NCBI RefSeq assembly: GCF_005774735.1
Contig: NZ_VBUM01000036.1
Location: 1-32,291 of the forward strand
Source: Microbacterium sp. 5K110
Lineage (GTDB): Bacteria > Actinomycetota > Actinomycetes > Actinomycetales > Microbacteriaceae
Direction of reading: 5' to 3'
Length of the DNA stretch: 32,291 nucleotides
Positions 7,432-15,123 of the stretch are shown one piece after another (within the stretch, counting starts at the first letter, position 1; each line of letters opens with the position of its first letter). The notes beneath the pieces were generated by a model, which worked only from the letters and a program-made list of their open reading frames with translations, was not told the DNA's origin and did not search any database. Made by a program: the position numbers and the translations under genes.

Positions 7432-7460
7432 TTGTCTGCTGTGAACGCGATGTTCACAAT
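7432..7460 (+). promoter_or_regulatory. Sigma-70-type promoter of the mannitol PTS operon
   Basis: TTGTCT (7432-7437) and CACAAT (7455-7460) are separated by 17 nt, a standard -35/-10 arrangement. The inferred start of transcription, near 7467, leaves a short leader that carries a strong AGGAAGGAGG. A 19-bp palindrome fills the spacer. Confidence 0.6.
7440..7458. promoter_or_regulatory. Perfect palindromic operator in the mannitol promoter
   Basis: TGTGAAC, 5 nt, then GTTCACA form a perfect 7-bp inverted repeat lying between the -35 and -10. A protein bound here would block RNA polymerase. The partner could be MtlR or another regulator. The spacing does not fit a CRP/GlxR site, which needs 6 nt between TGTGA and TCACA. 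Confidence 0.65.
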
Positions 7461-7481
7461 CGAGAGGAAGGAGGCGGGTCG

Positions 7482-7808
7482 ATGAGGATCCTCGTGGTGT
7501 GCGGCGCTGGTGCGTCCAGCACGTTCGTCGCACAGCGTGTTCGTCACGCAGCTCACGATCGCGGCCTCCCCTACTCCGCTGCGGCGGGGACCGTGAGGTC
7601 GCTCCCGATCGACCTCGACGCGGTCGACATCGTTCTCGTCGGCCCGCACTTGGCCCCCGACCTGGAGCGGATCCGACAGGATGCCGCGACACGGGGGGTG
7701 CGAGTCGTCTTGCTGCCCGAGGACGCCTTCACCGACCTGACCGGAACCCGCACGCTCGCTCTCGTGGAAGAGGCGATGGGGGCGCGGGAGTCCGCGGACA
7801 CCATCTGA
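7482..7808 (+). CDS. Stand-alone PTS EIIB protein (Lac/cellobiose-like fold)
   Basis: A 108-residue soluble protein beginning MRILVVCGAGASSTFVAQ. The P-loop-like CGAGASS with Cys7 is the phosphorylation site pattern of PTS_IIB domains. It is the first gene of the mannitol operon, preceded by a strong ribosome binding site and followed 23 nt later by ptsH. MtlA further along the operon already has its own IIB domain, so this one is not needed for a standard mannitol PTS. It may phosphorylate or sense for MtlR, or serve another EIIC elsewhere. Both ideas are inference. Family assignment is fairly secure; substrate is not. Confidence 0.8.
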   Translation: MRILVVCGAGASSTFVAQRVRHAAHDRGLPYSAAAGTVRSLPIDLDAVDIVLVGPHLAPDLERIRQDAATRGVRVVLLPEDAFTDLTGTRTLALVEEAMGARESADTI

Positions 7809-7831
7809 CCCGCCGCCGGAAAGGAACACTC

Positions 7832-8107
7832 ATGCCCCAGATCACCCGGACGGTCCGTATCGGCTCGTCGCACGGCCTCCACGCCCGCCCCGCGAAGCTC
7901 TTCGCGCAGGCGGCCAAGGAGTCCGGCATCCCGGTGAGCCTCATCAAGGACGCCGGCGCGCCCGTGAACGCCGCCAGCATCCTGGGCATCATCGCCCTCG
8001 GCCTGGAACAGGGCGACTACGTCACGCTCACCGCCGACGGCGACAACGCCGAGGCGACGCTCGAGCGCCTGGCCGAACTGCTGACCACCGACCACGACGC
8101 CGAGTAA
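7832..8107 (+). CDS. ptsH: Phosphocarrier protein HPr
   Basis: A 91-residue general PTS phosphocarrier. SSHGLHARPA holds the active His17 (His15 in the usual numbering), which takes phosphate from EI and passes it to EIIA. NAASILGIIALG carries Ser49, equivalent to the regulatory Ser46 of HPr proteins in Gram-positive bacteria. An AAAGGAA ribosome binding site precedes the ATG. The gene lies between the EIIB gene and ptsI (13-nt gap), so general PTS proteins are made within the mannitol operon. Confidence 0.95.
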   Translation: MPQITRTVRIGSSHGLHARPAKLFAQAAKESGIPVSLIKDAGAPVNAASILGIIALGLEQGDYVTLTADGDNAEATLERLAELLTTDHDAE

Positions 8108-8120
8108 GGAACACAGGAAC

Positions 8121-9803
8121 ATGACGGAACTCCGTGGAGTCGGAATCGGACTGGGCGTGGCCCAGGGCCCCATCGCGCGCATGGCCGAGCCCCTGCCCGC
8201 CCCGAAGGACGCCCCCAGCGAGCTGTCGGTCGAGGAAGAGACGGCGCGCGTGCGCGAGGCCGTCGCCGCCGTCGCGAGGGAACTCGAGCAGCGCGGCGCG
8301 GACGCGGGTGGCGCGGCCCGTGACGTGCTGGAGGCCCAGGCGATGATCGCCGAGGACCCGACCCTCGAAGCCGAGGTCGACTCACGTCTGGCCGCGGGCA
8401 AGAACGGTGAGTTCGCCGTCCACGACGCCTTCGCCTCGTTCCGCGAGCAGCTCATCGCCCTCGGCGGATACCTGGGTGAGCGCGCCGCCGACCTCGACGA
8501 CGTCGCCCAGCGCGTCATCGCGCGTCTGCGGGGCGTAGCCGCTCCCGGCATCCCCGATCCCGGTCACCCGTTCGTGCTCGTCGCCAAAGACCTCGCTCCC
8601 GCCGACACCGCCCTGCTCGACCTCGACAAGGTGCTCGCGCTCGTGACCACCGAGGGCGGACCCACCTCGCACACGGCGATCCTGGCGCGCGAGAAGTCGA
8701 TCGTCGCGGTCGTCGGCGCCTCCGGCGCGAAAGACCTCGTCGACGGTCAGACGGTGATCGTGGATGCCGCCGCCGGCGTCGTCACGGTCGACCCCAGCGA
8801 CGACGACCTCGCGCGGGCCAAGAACCGTGCCGCGGCGCGCGCCTCCGCCGCCTCGGCGCCCATCACCGACGGCGCCCTCGCCGACGGCACGAAGGTCCCG
8901 CTGCTCGCCAACCTCGGCAAGCCCGGTGGCGCTGCCGAGGCCGTCGCGCTGGGCGCGGAGGGCGTGGGCCTGTTCCGCACCGAGTTCCTGTTCCTCAGCT
9001 CCAGCTCCGCTCCGACCGTCGAGGAGCAGCGCACCGCCTACATCGAGCTGCTCAGCGCCTTCCCCGGCAAGAAGGTCGTCGTGCGCGTGCTCGACGCCGG
9101 CGCCGACAAGCCCCTGCCGTTCCTCAACGATGCGCACGAAGAGAACCCGGCCCTGGGTCTCCGGGGCCTCCGCGCCCTCCGTGCGAGCGAGGACATCCTG
9201 CGCGAGCAGCTCACGGCCCTCGCCGAGGCGGATGCCGAGACCCGCAAGTCCGCGGCCGGTCCCGCCGACCTGTGGGTCATGGCGCCGATGGTGTCCACGG
9301 TCGAGGAGACCCGCTACTTCACCGCGCTGGCCAAGGACTACGGTCTGAAGACCACGGGTGTGATGGTGGAGGTCCCCTCCTCCGCGCTGCTCGCCGACCG
9401 CATCCTCCAGATCGCCGACTTCGCCTCGATCGGCACCAACGACCTGACGCAGTACACGCTCGCCGCCGACCGGCTGCTCGGCTCGGTCGCCTCGTTCCAG
9501 GACCCGTGGCACCCGGCCGTCTTGCGCCTGATCCGCGAGGTCGGCGCCGCCGGCCGCGCGAACGGCAAGCCCGTCGGCATCTGCGGCGAGGCGGCGGCGG
9601 ACCCGCTGCTCGCGGTGGTGCTCGTCGGACTCGGCGCCACCACGCTGTCGATGGCCCCCACGGCCCTCGCCGACGTGCGTGCGACCCTGCTCACCCACAC
9701 GCTCGACGATGCCCTTCGCATCGCCGAAGCCGCCCTGGCCGCCGACGACGCGGCCTCCGCCCGGGAGGCCGCTCAGGCAGCCTCCGCATCCCCCGCGGCC
9801 TGA
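8121..9803 (+). CDS. ptsI: Phosphoenolpyruvate-protein phosphotransferase (PTS enzyme I)
   Basis: A 560-residue cytosolic enzyme that autophosphorylates from PEP and hands the phosphate to HPr. The N-terminal HPr-binding and phosphohistidine domains contain GGPTSHTAILAR with active His184. The C-terminal PEP-binding barrel shows GVGLFRTEFLF, VRVLDAGADKPLPFL, the IGTNDLTQYTLAADR stretch, and GICGEAAADP with a conserved Cys near 488. Length is close to the usual ~570. It follows ptsH closely, and mtlA begins 53 nt downstream. Confidence 0.96.
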   Translation: MTELRGVGIGLGVAQGPIARMAEPLPAPKDAPSELSVEEETARVREAVAAVARELEQRGADAGGAARDVLEAQAMIAEDPTLEAEVDSRLAAGKNGEFAVHDAFASFREQLIALGGYLGERAADLDDVAQRVIARLRGVAAPGIPDPGHPFVLVAKDLAPADTALLDLDKVLALVTTEGGPTSHTAILAREKSIVAVVGASGAKDLVDGQTVIVDAAAGVVTVDPSDDDLARAKNRAAARASAASAPITDGALADGTKVPLLANLGKPGGAAEAVALGAEGVGLFRTEFLFLSSSSAPTVEEQRTAYIELLSAFPGKKVVVRVLDAGADKPLPFLNDAHEENPALGLRGLRALRASEDILREQLTALAEADAETRKSAAGPADLWVMAPMVSTVEETRYFTALAKDYGLKTTGVMVEVPSSALLADRILQIADFASIGTNDLTQYTLAADRLLGSVASFQDPWHPAVLRLIREVGAAGRANGKPVGICGEAAADPLLAVVLVGLGATTLSMAPTALADVRATLLTHTLDDALRIAEAALAADDAASAREAAQAASASPAA

Positions 9804-9856
9804 GCCGCGCTCCACCTCGCGGCCCCGGCCGCATCTCGATACAAGGAGACACAGCA

Positions 9857-11515
9857 ATGACGACGGCGTCGACAACCAAGAAGCCGGGAGGTGCTCGCGT
9901 CGCGGTCCAGCGATTCGGCACGTTCCTCTCCGGCATGATCATGCCCAACATCGCGGCGTTCATCGCGTGGGGCTTCATCACGATGCTCTTCATTCCCGCC
10001 GGGTTCTTCGGCGCGAACAGCCCCTTCGGTGCCGGTTGGCACTGGTCGCCCGTGGCCGAGATCATCGGCGGTGGCGGCGATGCCGCCGCGATCGGCTGGC
10101 CGGGCGCCATGACGGCGCTCACCGAGGGCACCGACGGCACCTACCAGGGCTACGTGGGTCTGGTCAGCGTCATGATCACGTACCTGCTGCCCCTGCTCAT
10201 CGCCAACACCGGTGGCCGCATGGTCTACGGTGCTCGCGGTGGCGTGGTCGCGACGATCGCCGTGATGGGTGTCATCGTCGGCACGAACATCCCGATGTTC
10301 CTCGGCGCGATGATCATGGGCCCGCTCGCGGCCTGGATCACCAAGCAGATGGACAAGATCTGGGACGGCAAGATCCGCCCCGGCTTCGAGATGCTGGTCA
10401 ACAACTTCTCCGCCGGCATCCTCGGCATGGTTCTCGCGATCGTCGGCTTCTTCGCCTTCGGTCCCGTGTTCCTCGGTGTCAGCGCGTTCCTGGGCGGCAT
10501 CGTCGGCTGGCTCGTGCAGTACAACCTGCTCCCGCTCCTGTCGATCATCGTCGAGCCGGCCAAGGTGCTGTTCCTCAACAACGCCATCAACCACGGCGTG
10601 TTCACGCCGCTCGGCATCGAGCAGGCCGCCGAGTCGGGCAAGTCGATCCTCTTCCTCATCGAGGCCAACCCCGGCCCCGGTCTGGGTCTGCTCCTCGCCT
10701 TCACCTTCTTCGGTGTCGGCGCGGCGAAGGCCTCGGCCCCCGGCGCGATCATCATCCAGTTCTTCGGTGGCATCCACGAGATCTACTTCCCGTACGCCCT
10801 CGCGAAGCCCATGACGATCCTCGCGCTCATCGCCGGTGGCGCCGCGGGCGTCACGACCAACATGCTCTTCGGCGGCGGACTGGTCTTCCCGGCCGCTCCC
10901 GGCAGCATCATCGCCGTGACCGCTTCCGCGATCGGCGCGGGACCGGGCAACCTCCTGGTCGTGTACCTGTCGGTCGTCGTGGCCGCCGTGGTGACCTTCC
11001 TGGTGGCCGGTGTCATCCTCCGCGCCTCGCGCAAGCGCGACCTGGCCGCCGAGGGCGACGACGCGTTCGCCGCGGCGATCGACCAGACCGAAGCCAACAA
11101 GGGCAAGGAGTCCTCGACCCTCGGTGCGCTGCGCAATCGCGGCTCGAGCGACGTGACCGCGTCGGCCGACCGCGACGTCGAGGGCGCGCTGGGCGGCCTC
11201 GGCGGCTCCGTGGCGACCAAACAGGTCAACGCGATCGTGTTCGCGTGCGACGCCGGCATGGGCTCCTCCGCGATGGGCGCGAGCGTCCTGCGCAACAAGA
11301 TCAAGAAGGCCGGCATCGAGGGGATCACCGTCACCAACGCGGCGATCGCGAACCTCGACGGCACCGCCGACCTGATCATCACGCAGAACCAGCTGACCGA
11401 CCGCGCCAAGGCCCAGTCGCCTGACGCGATCCACGTGTCGGTGGACAACTTCATGAACTCGCCGAAGTACGACGAGGTCGTGGAGATGGTCCGCGTTCAG
11501 CACGACGCGAAGTAA
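9857..11515 (+). CDS. mtlA: PTS mannitol transporter EIICB
   Basis: A 552-residue membrane protein that imports and phosphorylates mannitol. The N-terminal ~370 residues form the EIIC channel, from FGTFLSGMIMPNIAAFIAWG through many hydrophobic segments. They include the conserved NNAINHGVFTPLG and FFGGIHEIYFPY segments. A charged linker follows. The C-terminal EIIB domain has VFACDAGMGSSAMGA with the phosphorylated Cys464. The EIIA domain is separate (mtlF), as in many Gram-positive mannitol systems. An AAGGAGA ribosome binding site precedes the ATG at 9857. A strong terminator-like hairpin follows the gene. Confidence 0.95.
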   Translation: MTTASTTKKPGGARVAVQRFGTFLSGMIMPNIAAFIAWGFITMLFIPAGFFGANSPFGAGWHWSPVAEIIGGGGDAAAIGWPGAMTALTEGTDGTYQGYVGLVSVMITYLLPLLIANTGGRMVYGARGGVVATIAVMGVIVGTNIPMFLGAMIMGPLAAWITKQMDKIWDGKIRPGFEMLVNNFSAGILGMVLAIVGFFAFGPVFLGVSAFLGGIVGWLVQYNLLPLLSIIVEPAKVLFLNNAINHGVFTPLGIEQAAESGKSILFLIEANPGPGLGLLLAFTFFGVGAAKASAPGAIIIQFFGGIHEIYFPYALAKPMTILALIAGGAAGVTTNMLFGGGLVFPAAPGSIIAVTASAIGAGPGNLLVVYLSVVVAAVVTFLVAGVILRASRKRDLAAEGDDAFAAAIDQTEANKGKESSTLGALRNRGSSDVTASADRDVEGALGGLGGSVATKQVNAIVFACDAGMGSSAMGASVLRNKIKKAGIEGITVTNAAIANLDGTADLIITQNQLTDRAKAQSPDAIHVSVDNFMNSPKYDEVVEMVRVQHDAK

Positions 11516-11524
11516 TCCACTCCC

Positions 11525-11560
11525 ACGGAGGGGCCGGGGCAGGCGCACCGGCCCCTCCGT
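11525..11560 (+). terminator. Intra-operon hairpin between mtlA and mtlF
   Basis: A perfect 13-bp stem (11525-11537 with 11548-11560) encloses a 10-nt loop and is followed by a short pyrimidine run. It lies within a 103-bp gap inside an otherwise continuous operon. It may partly terminate transcription or protect the mtlA 3' end. Confidence 0.75.
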
Positions 11561-11618
11561 CTTCCCGTCCGGCCCGCTTCCTGCGAGGCTGGAGAGCACG
11601 ACGAGAAAGGCGAGAACC

Positions 11619-12056
11619 ATGTCAGACGTCCTCCGCATCGAATCCGTCCGTATCCATCCCGGCAGCGCCACCCGCGAGGAGGCGATGAAGGAGGCGGCCG
11701 ACCTGCTCGAGGCCTCCGGCTCGGTCACCGGTGAGTACTTCGCCGCCATACAGCAGCGCGAGGAGACCGTGTCCACCTACATGGGCAACGAGCTCGCGAT
11801 CCCCCACGGCACCAACGAGACCAAGCAGGCGATCCTGACCTCGGGTCTCTCCGTGGTCCGCTACGACGGCGGCGTCGACTGGGGCGGGGAGCCGGTGAGC
11901 TTCGTCATCGGCATCGCCGGCAAGGGCGACGAGCACCTCGAGATCCTGTCGCAGATCGCCATCCTCTTCTCCGACGAGGACGATGTCGCGCGCCTGAAGG
12001 CCGTCTCCTCCGCTGAGGAGCTGTTCGAGGCCCTCGCGGGTTCCGTCAACGCATGA
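11619..12056 (+). CDS. mtlF: PTS mannitol EIIA component
   Basis: A 145-residue soluble EIIA of the fructose/mannitol family. NELAIPHGTNE carries the active His63, which takes phosphate from HPr and passes it to the MtlA EIIB domain. The motif order and length match MtlF. A GAGAAAGGCGAG purine run precedes the ATG. Its stop overlaps the mtlD start as ATGA, so mtlF and mtlD are coupled. The hairpin after mtlA may lower its transcript level relative to mtlA. Confidence 0.94.
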   Translation: MSDVLRIESVRIHPGSATREEAMKEAADLLEASGSVTGEYFAAIQQREETVSTYMGNELAIPHGTNETKQAILTSGLSVVRYDGGVDWGGEPVSFVIGIAGKGDEHLEILSQIAILFSDEDDVARLKAVSSAEELFEALAGSVNA

Positions 12057-13204
12057 AGGCCGTCCACTTCGGCGCGGGCAACATCGGTCGCGGCTTCGTC
12101 GGTCTGCTGCTGCACGAGGGCGGCTACGAGCTGGTCTTCTCCGACGTCTCCGCGGCCCTCGTCGCGGCGATCAACGCGGCATCCGAGTACACCGTCCACG
12201 AGGTCGGCGACGGCGGTACCGACAAGACGGTGACCGGCTTCCGTGCCATCGACAGCTCGACGGATGCCGAGGCCCTCGTCGACGAGATCGCGACCGCCGA
12301 CGTGGTGACCACCGCCGTCGGCCCCACGATCCTGAAGTTCGTCGCCCCGCACATCGTCGCCGGTCTCGCCCTCCGCGACCCCTCGCTCCCGCCGCTGCAG
12401 ATCATGGCGTGCGAGAACGCCATCGGCGCCACCGATCAGTTGCGCGAGCACGTGGTCGACATCGCCGCAGAGTCCTGGGACGCACTGGACGCCCGCGCGG
12501 TGTTCGCCAACACCGCGGTCGACCGCATCGTTCCGGCGCAGGCCGTCGGCGGTGTCGACGTGACCGTAGAGCCGTTCTACGAGTGGGCGATCGAGCGCGG
12601 GCCGTTCGGTGACGAACCGCCGCACATTCCCGGCGCGCACTTCGTCGACGATCTCACGCCGTACATCGAGCGCAAGCTCTTCACCGTCAACACCGGTCAC
12701 GCGGCGACGGCGTACTTCGGCGCCCGCGCCGGGATCGAGCGCATCTCGGACGCGCTGTCCGACCCGGAGATCGCCGCGAACGTCGAGGCGGCGCTCGAGG
12801 AGACCAGCGCTCTCCTCGTGCAGAAGCACGAGCTCGACGCCGAGGTGCAGGGCCAGTACCGCGCCACGATCCTGCGACGCTTCCGCAACCCCGCACTGCC
12901 GGACACCGTGTGGCGCGTCGGCCGCCAGCCGTTGCGTAAGCTCTCGCGGCATGAGCGGTTCGTCGGCCCCGCGGCCGAGGCGATCGAACGGGGGCTGCCC
13001 GTGGACGCGCTCGTGTCCGCGATGTCCGCCGCCCTGGAGTTCGAGGATGCCGAGGACGCACAGGCCGTGGATCTGCAGCGACTCCTCGGCGAACTGGATG
13101 CCACGGCCTTCACCGCGCAGGTGACCGGACTCGCGCCCGAGCACCCGCTGTTCGCCCGCATCGTCGAGATCGTCGCGGCACGACAGGCGGCGTTACGCTC
13201 CTGA
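12053..13204 (+). CDS. mtlD: Mannitol-1-phosphate 5-dehydrogenase
   Basis: A 383-residue NAD-dependent enzyme that oxidises mannitol-1-phosphate to fructose-6-phosphate, feeding glycolysis. The N-terminal Rossmann motif is FGAGNIGRGFVG (6-17). A family signature, KLFTVNTGHAATAYFG, contains the likely catalytic Lys near 208. Length and motifs match MtlD rather than the longer mannitol 2-dehydrogenases. It overlaps mtlF by 4 nt and is the last gene of the PTS operon. The -10-like hexamer of the next gene sits inside its final codons. Confidence 0.95.
   Translation: MKAVHFGAGNIGRGFVGLLLHEGGYELVFSDVSAALVAAINAASEYTVHEVGDGGTDKTVTGFRAIDSSTDAEALVDEIATADVVTTAVGPTILKFVAPHIVAGLALRDPSLPPLQIMACENAIGATDQLREHVVDIAAESWDALDARAVFANTAVDRIVPAQAVGGVDVTVEPFYEWAIERGPFGDEPPHIPGAHFVDDLTPYIERKLFTVNTGHAATAYFGARAGIERISDALSDPEIAANVEAALEETSALLVQKHELDAEVQGQYRATILRRFRNPALPDTVWRVGRQPLRKLSRHERFVGPAAEAIERGLPVDALVSAMSAALEFEDAEDAQAVDLQRLLGELDATAFTAQVTGLAPEHPLFARIVEIVAARQAALRS
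13194..13199 (+). promoter_or_regulatory. -10 element of the hydrolase gene, inside mtlD
   Basis: TACGCT matches TANNNT and ends 6 nt before the GTG at 13206. The hydrolase could therefore be transcribed on its own as a leaderless message, although it starts 1 nt after the mtlD stop. Confidence 0.5.
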
Positions 13205-13205
13205 G

Positions 13206-13985
13206 GTGACCGACACCACTCCGTCCGCCGACGGGGCGCCCCGTGCGCCCCGTCGGCGTTTCCGTCTCCTGCGCTGGATCCTCGGGGGCCTCGGCGCCCT
13301 CGTGCTGCTGCTGGTGGGCGGCATCCTGATCTACACGCAGGTGGGCGTGATGGGTGCCGAAGCCGATCCGCTGGCCGAGGCACGCGCCAACCCCGGGCTG
13401 ACGATCGCCGAGGACGGGGCGGGTATCGTGCTCTCGCCCACCGCGGGCGACACCGGGCGGGGCCTCGTGTTCATCCCGGGCGCCAAGGTCGACGCGCTCG
13501 GCTACGTCGTGACGTTCGCCGACACGGTGGTCGACGACGGAGTGACGGTCGTGATCACCCGCCCCTGGCTGAACCTGGCCTTCTTCGATCCGCGGCCGCT
13601 GTCGACCTTCACCGATCTCGCTCCCGACGTCCGGGCGTGGGCCGTCGGCGGGCACTCGCTCGGCGGCGTGCGGGCGTGTCAGCTCGCCGGGGACGCCGAC
13701 GCCCTGGTGCTCTTCGCTTCGTACTGCGCCACCGACCTGTCGGCATCCGGACTCCCGGTGCTGAGTCTGTCGGGGTCGGAGGACGGCCTCTCGACCCCGC
13801 AGAAGATCGCCGACGCCGCGACGCTGCTGCCCGCCGACACGACCTTCGTCGAGATCCCCGGGGCCTCGCACGCGTCGTTCGGCGCCTACGGCCCCCAGGC
13901 CGGCGACGGCACCCCGACCGCCGACTCCGCCGAGGTCGACCGCATCATCGCCGAGCAGCTGGGCGCGTTCCTGCCGACGCGCTGA
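13206..13985 (+). CDS. Membrane-anchored alpha/beta hydrolase
   Basis: A 259-residue protein with a basic N-terminus (PRRRFRLLR) followed by one hydrophobic segment at about 22-43. This predicts a single membrane anchor with the enzyme domain outside. The catalytic triad is visible: the nucleophile elbow GGHSLGG (Ser near 151), SGSEDGLS with the acid, and GASHASFG with the His near the C-terminus. The substrate is unknown. It starts 1 nt after mtlD, so it may be cotranscribed, but a good -10 hexamer at 13194 suggests an independent promoter. No link to mannitol metabolism is evident. Confidence 0.82.
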   Translation: MTDTTPSADGAPRAPRRRFRLLRWILGGLGALVLLLVGGILIYTQVGVMGAEADPLAEARANPGLTIAEDGAGIVLSPTAGDTGRGLVFIPGAKVDALGYVVTFADTVVDDGVTVVITRPWLNLAFFDPRPLSTFTDLAPDVRAWAVGGHSLGGVRACQLAGDADALVLFASYCATDLSASGLPVLSLSGSEDGLSTPQKIADAATLLPADTTFVEIPGASHASFGAYGPQAGDGTPTADSAEVDRIIAEQLGAFLPTR

Positions 13986-14017
13986 CGCGGCCGGGGTGGC
14001 GTGCGCCGGTGTCCGCG

Positions 14018-14105
14018 CGGGCGAAACTCCTGAGAAACCGGCCCGTTCCGCGTCGGCACTGCCCCCGATTGCTCACGCGGCGCCAGGATTCAGGAGTTTC
14101 GCCCG
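14018..14105. repeat. 88-bp inverted-repeat element E1 (upstream of the second DUF559 gene)
   Basis: Perfect 16-bp arms, CGGGCGAAACTCCTGA and its inverse, lie at 14018-14033 and 14090-14105 around a 56-nt centre. The centre can form a nested stem (CCGCGT with ACGCGG). The same arms at the same spacing recur at 15036-15123 and 15215-15302 with different centres. It begins 33 nt after the hydrolase stop. Confidence 0.93.
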
Positions 14106-14141
14106 AGGCGGTCCGGGGCGACTCCCCCTGCCCTCCCGCCG

Positions 14142-14150
14142 TTATCCACA
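14142..14150 (+). promoter_or_regulatory. Consensus DnaA box upstream of the second DUF559 gene
   Basis: TTATCCACA is a perfect DnaA consensus. Its last base is 53 nt before the A of the ATG at 14203, exactly as for the TTCTCCACA before the first DUF559 gene. A single box does not make an origin. Confidence 0.65.
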
Positions 14151-14190
14151 GCTCGGGCGCCCGTGACCACGCAACGCCTCGCGAAGCGGC

Positions 14191-14196
14191 CAGGGT
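14191..14196 (+). promoter_or_regulatory. Putative -10 (CAGGGT) of leaderless second DUF559 gene
   Basis: CAGGGT ends 6 nt before the ATG at 14203, mirroring CAAAGT before the first DUF559 gene. The distance from the DnaA-like box to this hexamer is 40 nt in both cases. Confidence 0.4.
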
Positions 14197-14202
14197 GTGC
14201 CC

Positions 14203-15051
14203 ATGGCATCCGCAGACCCTCGGTCCGACGAGAACCACGAGATGGTGTGGGCGACCCGCGACCTCCATGCGGCGGGGTGGTCGCGTCGTGCTCTCGCCCG
14301 CGCCGTTGCCGACGGCACCCTCGTGCGCGTGCGTCAGGGCAGGTTCGTCGTGGCAGGCACCCCCGACTCCATCGTCGCGGCGGCGGGCCTGGGCGGGCGG
14401 CTCGACTGCATCAGCCTTCTGGCGCTGTACGGCGTGTTCGTTCACCACCACACGGACGGTCACGTGCAACAGGATCCCCTGGCCAGCCGACGCCCACCGG
14501 CACCCGACGGCGTGGTGTACCACTGGAGACCGAGCGCTGCGCAGCGAGACCGATCCGTGGTCCATATAGTGGAAGCCCTTGCGCAGGCGATCCGGTGCCA
14601 ACCTCCGCGATCGGCCGTCGCGACGCTCGACAGCGCCTGGCACCTCGGCCTCGTCGACGAGGCCGGGATCGGCGAGGTCTTCGCGCGCGTGCCGCGTCGC
14701 TTCCAGGTCCTGCGGGGACTGCTCGACCCGCGTGCCGAGGCGGGGACCGAAACACTCGTCCGGCTCCTCCTGCGACACCTCGGTTGCCGGGTCGACGTGC
14801 AGGTACGCATCGACGGCGTCGGGCGCGTCGATCTGCTGGTCGACGGTTGGCTCATCGTCGAGTGCGACAGCGCGCAGTTCCACGGCACCTGGCACGTGCA
14901 CAAGAACGACCGGCGACGCGACATGGCGGCTCTGGAGCGGGGCTACGTGACGCTTCGCCTGCTCGCCGAGGACATCCTGTACCGTCCCGACCGCGTCCGC
15001 GCCGCACTCCAGCGCGTCCTGGCGCACGGCGCCCCCGGGCGAAACTCCTGA
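14203..15051 (+). CDS. AbiEi-like / DUF559-domain predicted PD-(D/E)XK nuclease, paralogue 2
   Basis: A 282-residue protein of unknown function. The N-terminus has the AbiEi-type winged-helix signature GWSRRALARAV...GTLVRVRQGRFVV. The C-terminal half is a clear DUF559 (Vsr-like) domain: Glu in GTETLVR (near 183), Asp in GRVDLLVD (near 210), Glu-x-Asp in LIVECDS (near 220). These are followed by the family's basic His/Asn/Arg-Arg-Asp cluster and GYVTLRLLAEDI. The usual EVDG is EC-DS here. ATG at 14203 is preferred over an in-frame GTG at 14197 because the upstream layout then matches the paralogue. The last codons (Gly-Arg-Asn-Ser-stop) are encoded by the E2 repeat arm. No toxin partner is adjacent. 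Nuclease activity is inferred. Confidence 0.8.
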   Translation: MASADPRSDENHEMVWATRDLHAAGWSRRALARAVADGTLVRVRQGRFVVAGTPDSIVAAAGLGGRLDCISLLALYGVFVHHHTDGHVQQDPLASRRPPAPDGVVYHWRPSAAQRDRSVVHIVEALAQAIRCQPPRSAVATLDSAWHLGLVDEAGIGEVFARVPRRFQVLRGLLDPRAEAGTETLVRLLLRHLGCRVDVQVRIDGVGRVDLLVDGWLIVECDSAQFHGTWHVHKNDRRRDMAALERGYVTLRLLAEDILYRPDRVRAALQRVLAHGAPGRNS

Positions 15052-15123
15052 CCTTCCGTACAGCCGCACCCGCCACTCCGGTCCATACCGCCGAAAGGGC
15101 CAAATTCTCAGGAGTTTCGCCCG
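15036..15123. repeat. 88-bp inverted-repeat element E2, overlapping the DUF559 3' end
   Basis: Perfect 16-bp arms lie at 15036-15051 and 15108-15123 with a 56-nt centre, the same size as E1. The left arm encodes the last residues and the TGA stop of the DUF559 gene. A small CGGT/ACCG hairpin lies near the centre. Confidence 0.93.

Noticed and set aside
7440..7458. CRP/GlxR binding site
   Set aside because: TGTGA and TCACA are present, but 9 nt separate them instead of 6, so it does not fit the consensus.
9804..9823. Terminator between ptsI and mtlA
   Set aside because: GCCGCG/CGCGGC gives only a 6-bp stem in very GC-rich sequence, which is easily chance.
14142..14150. Replication origin
   Set aside because: A single DnaA consensus box without a box cluster, AT-rich region or dnaA/dnaN genes is not an origin.
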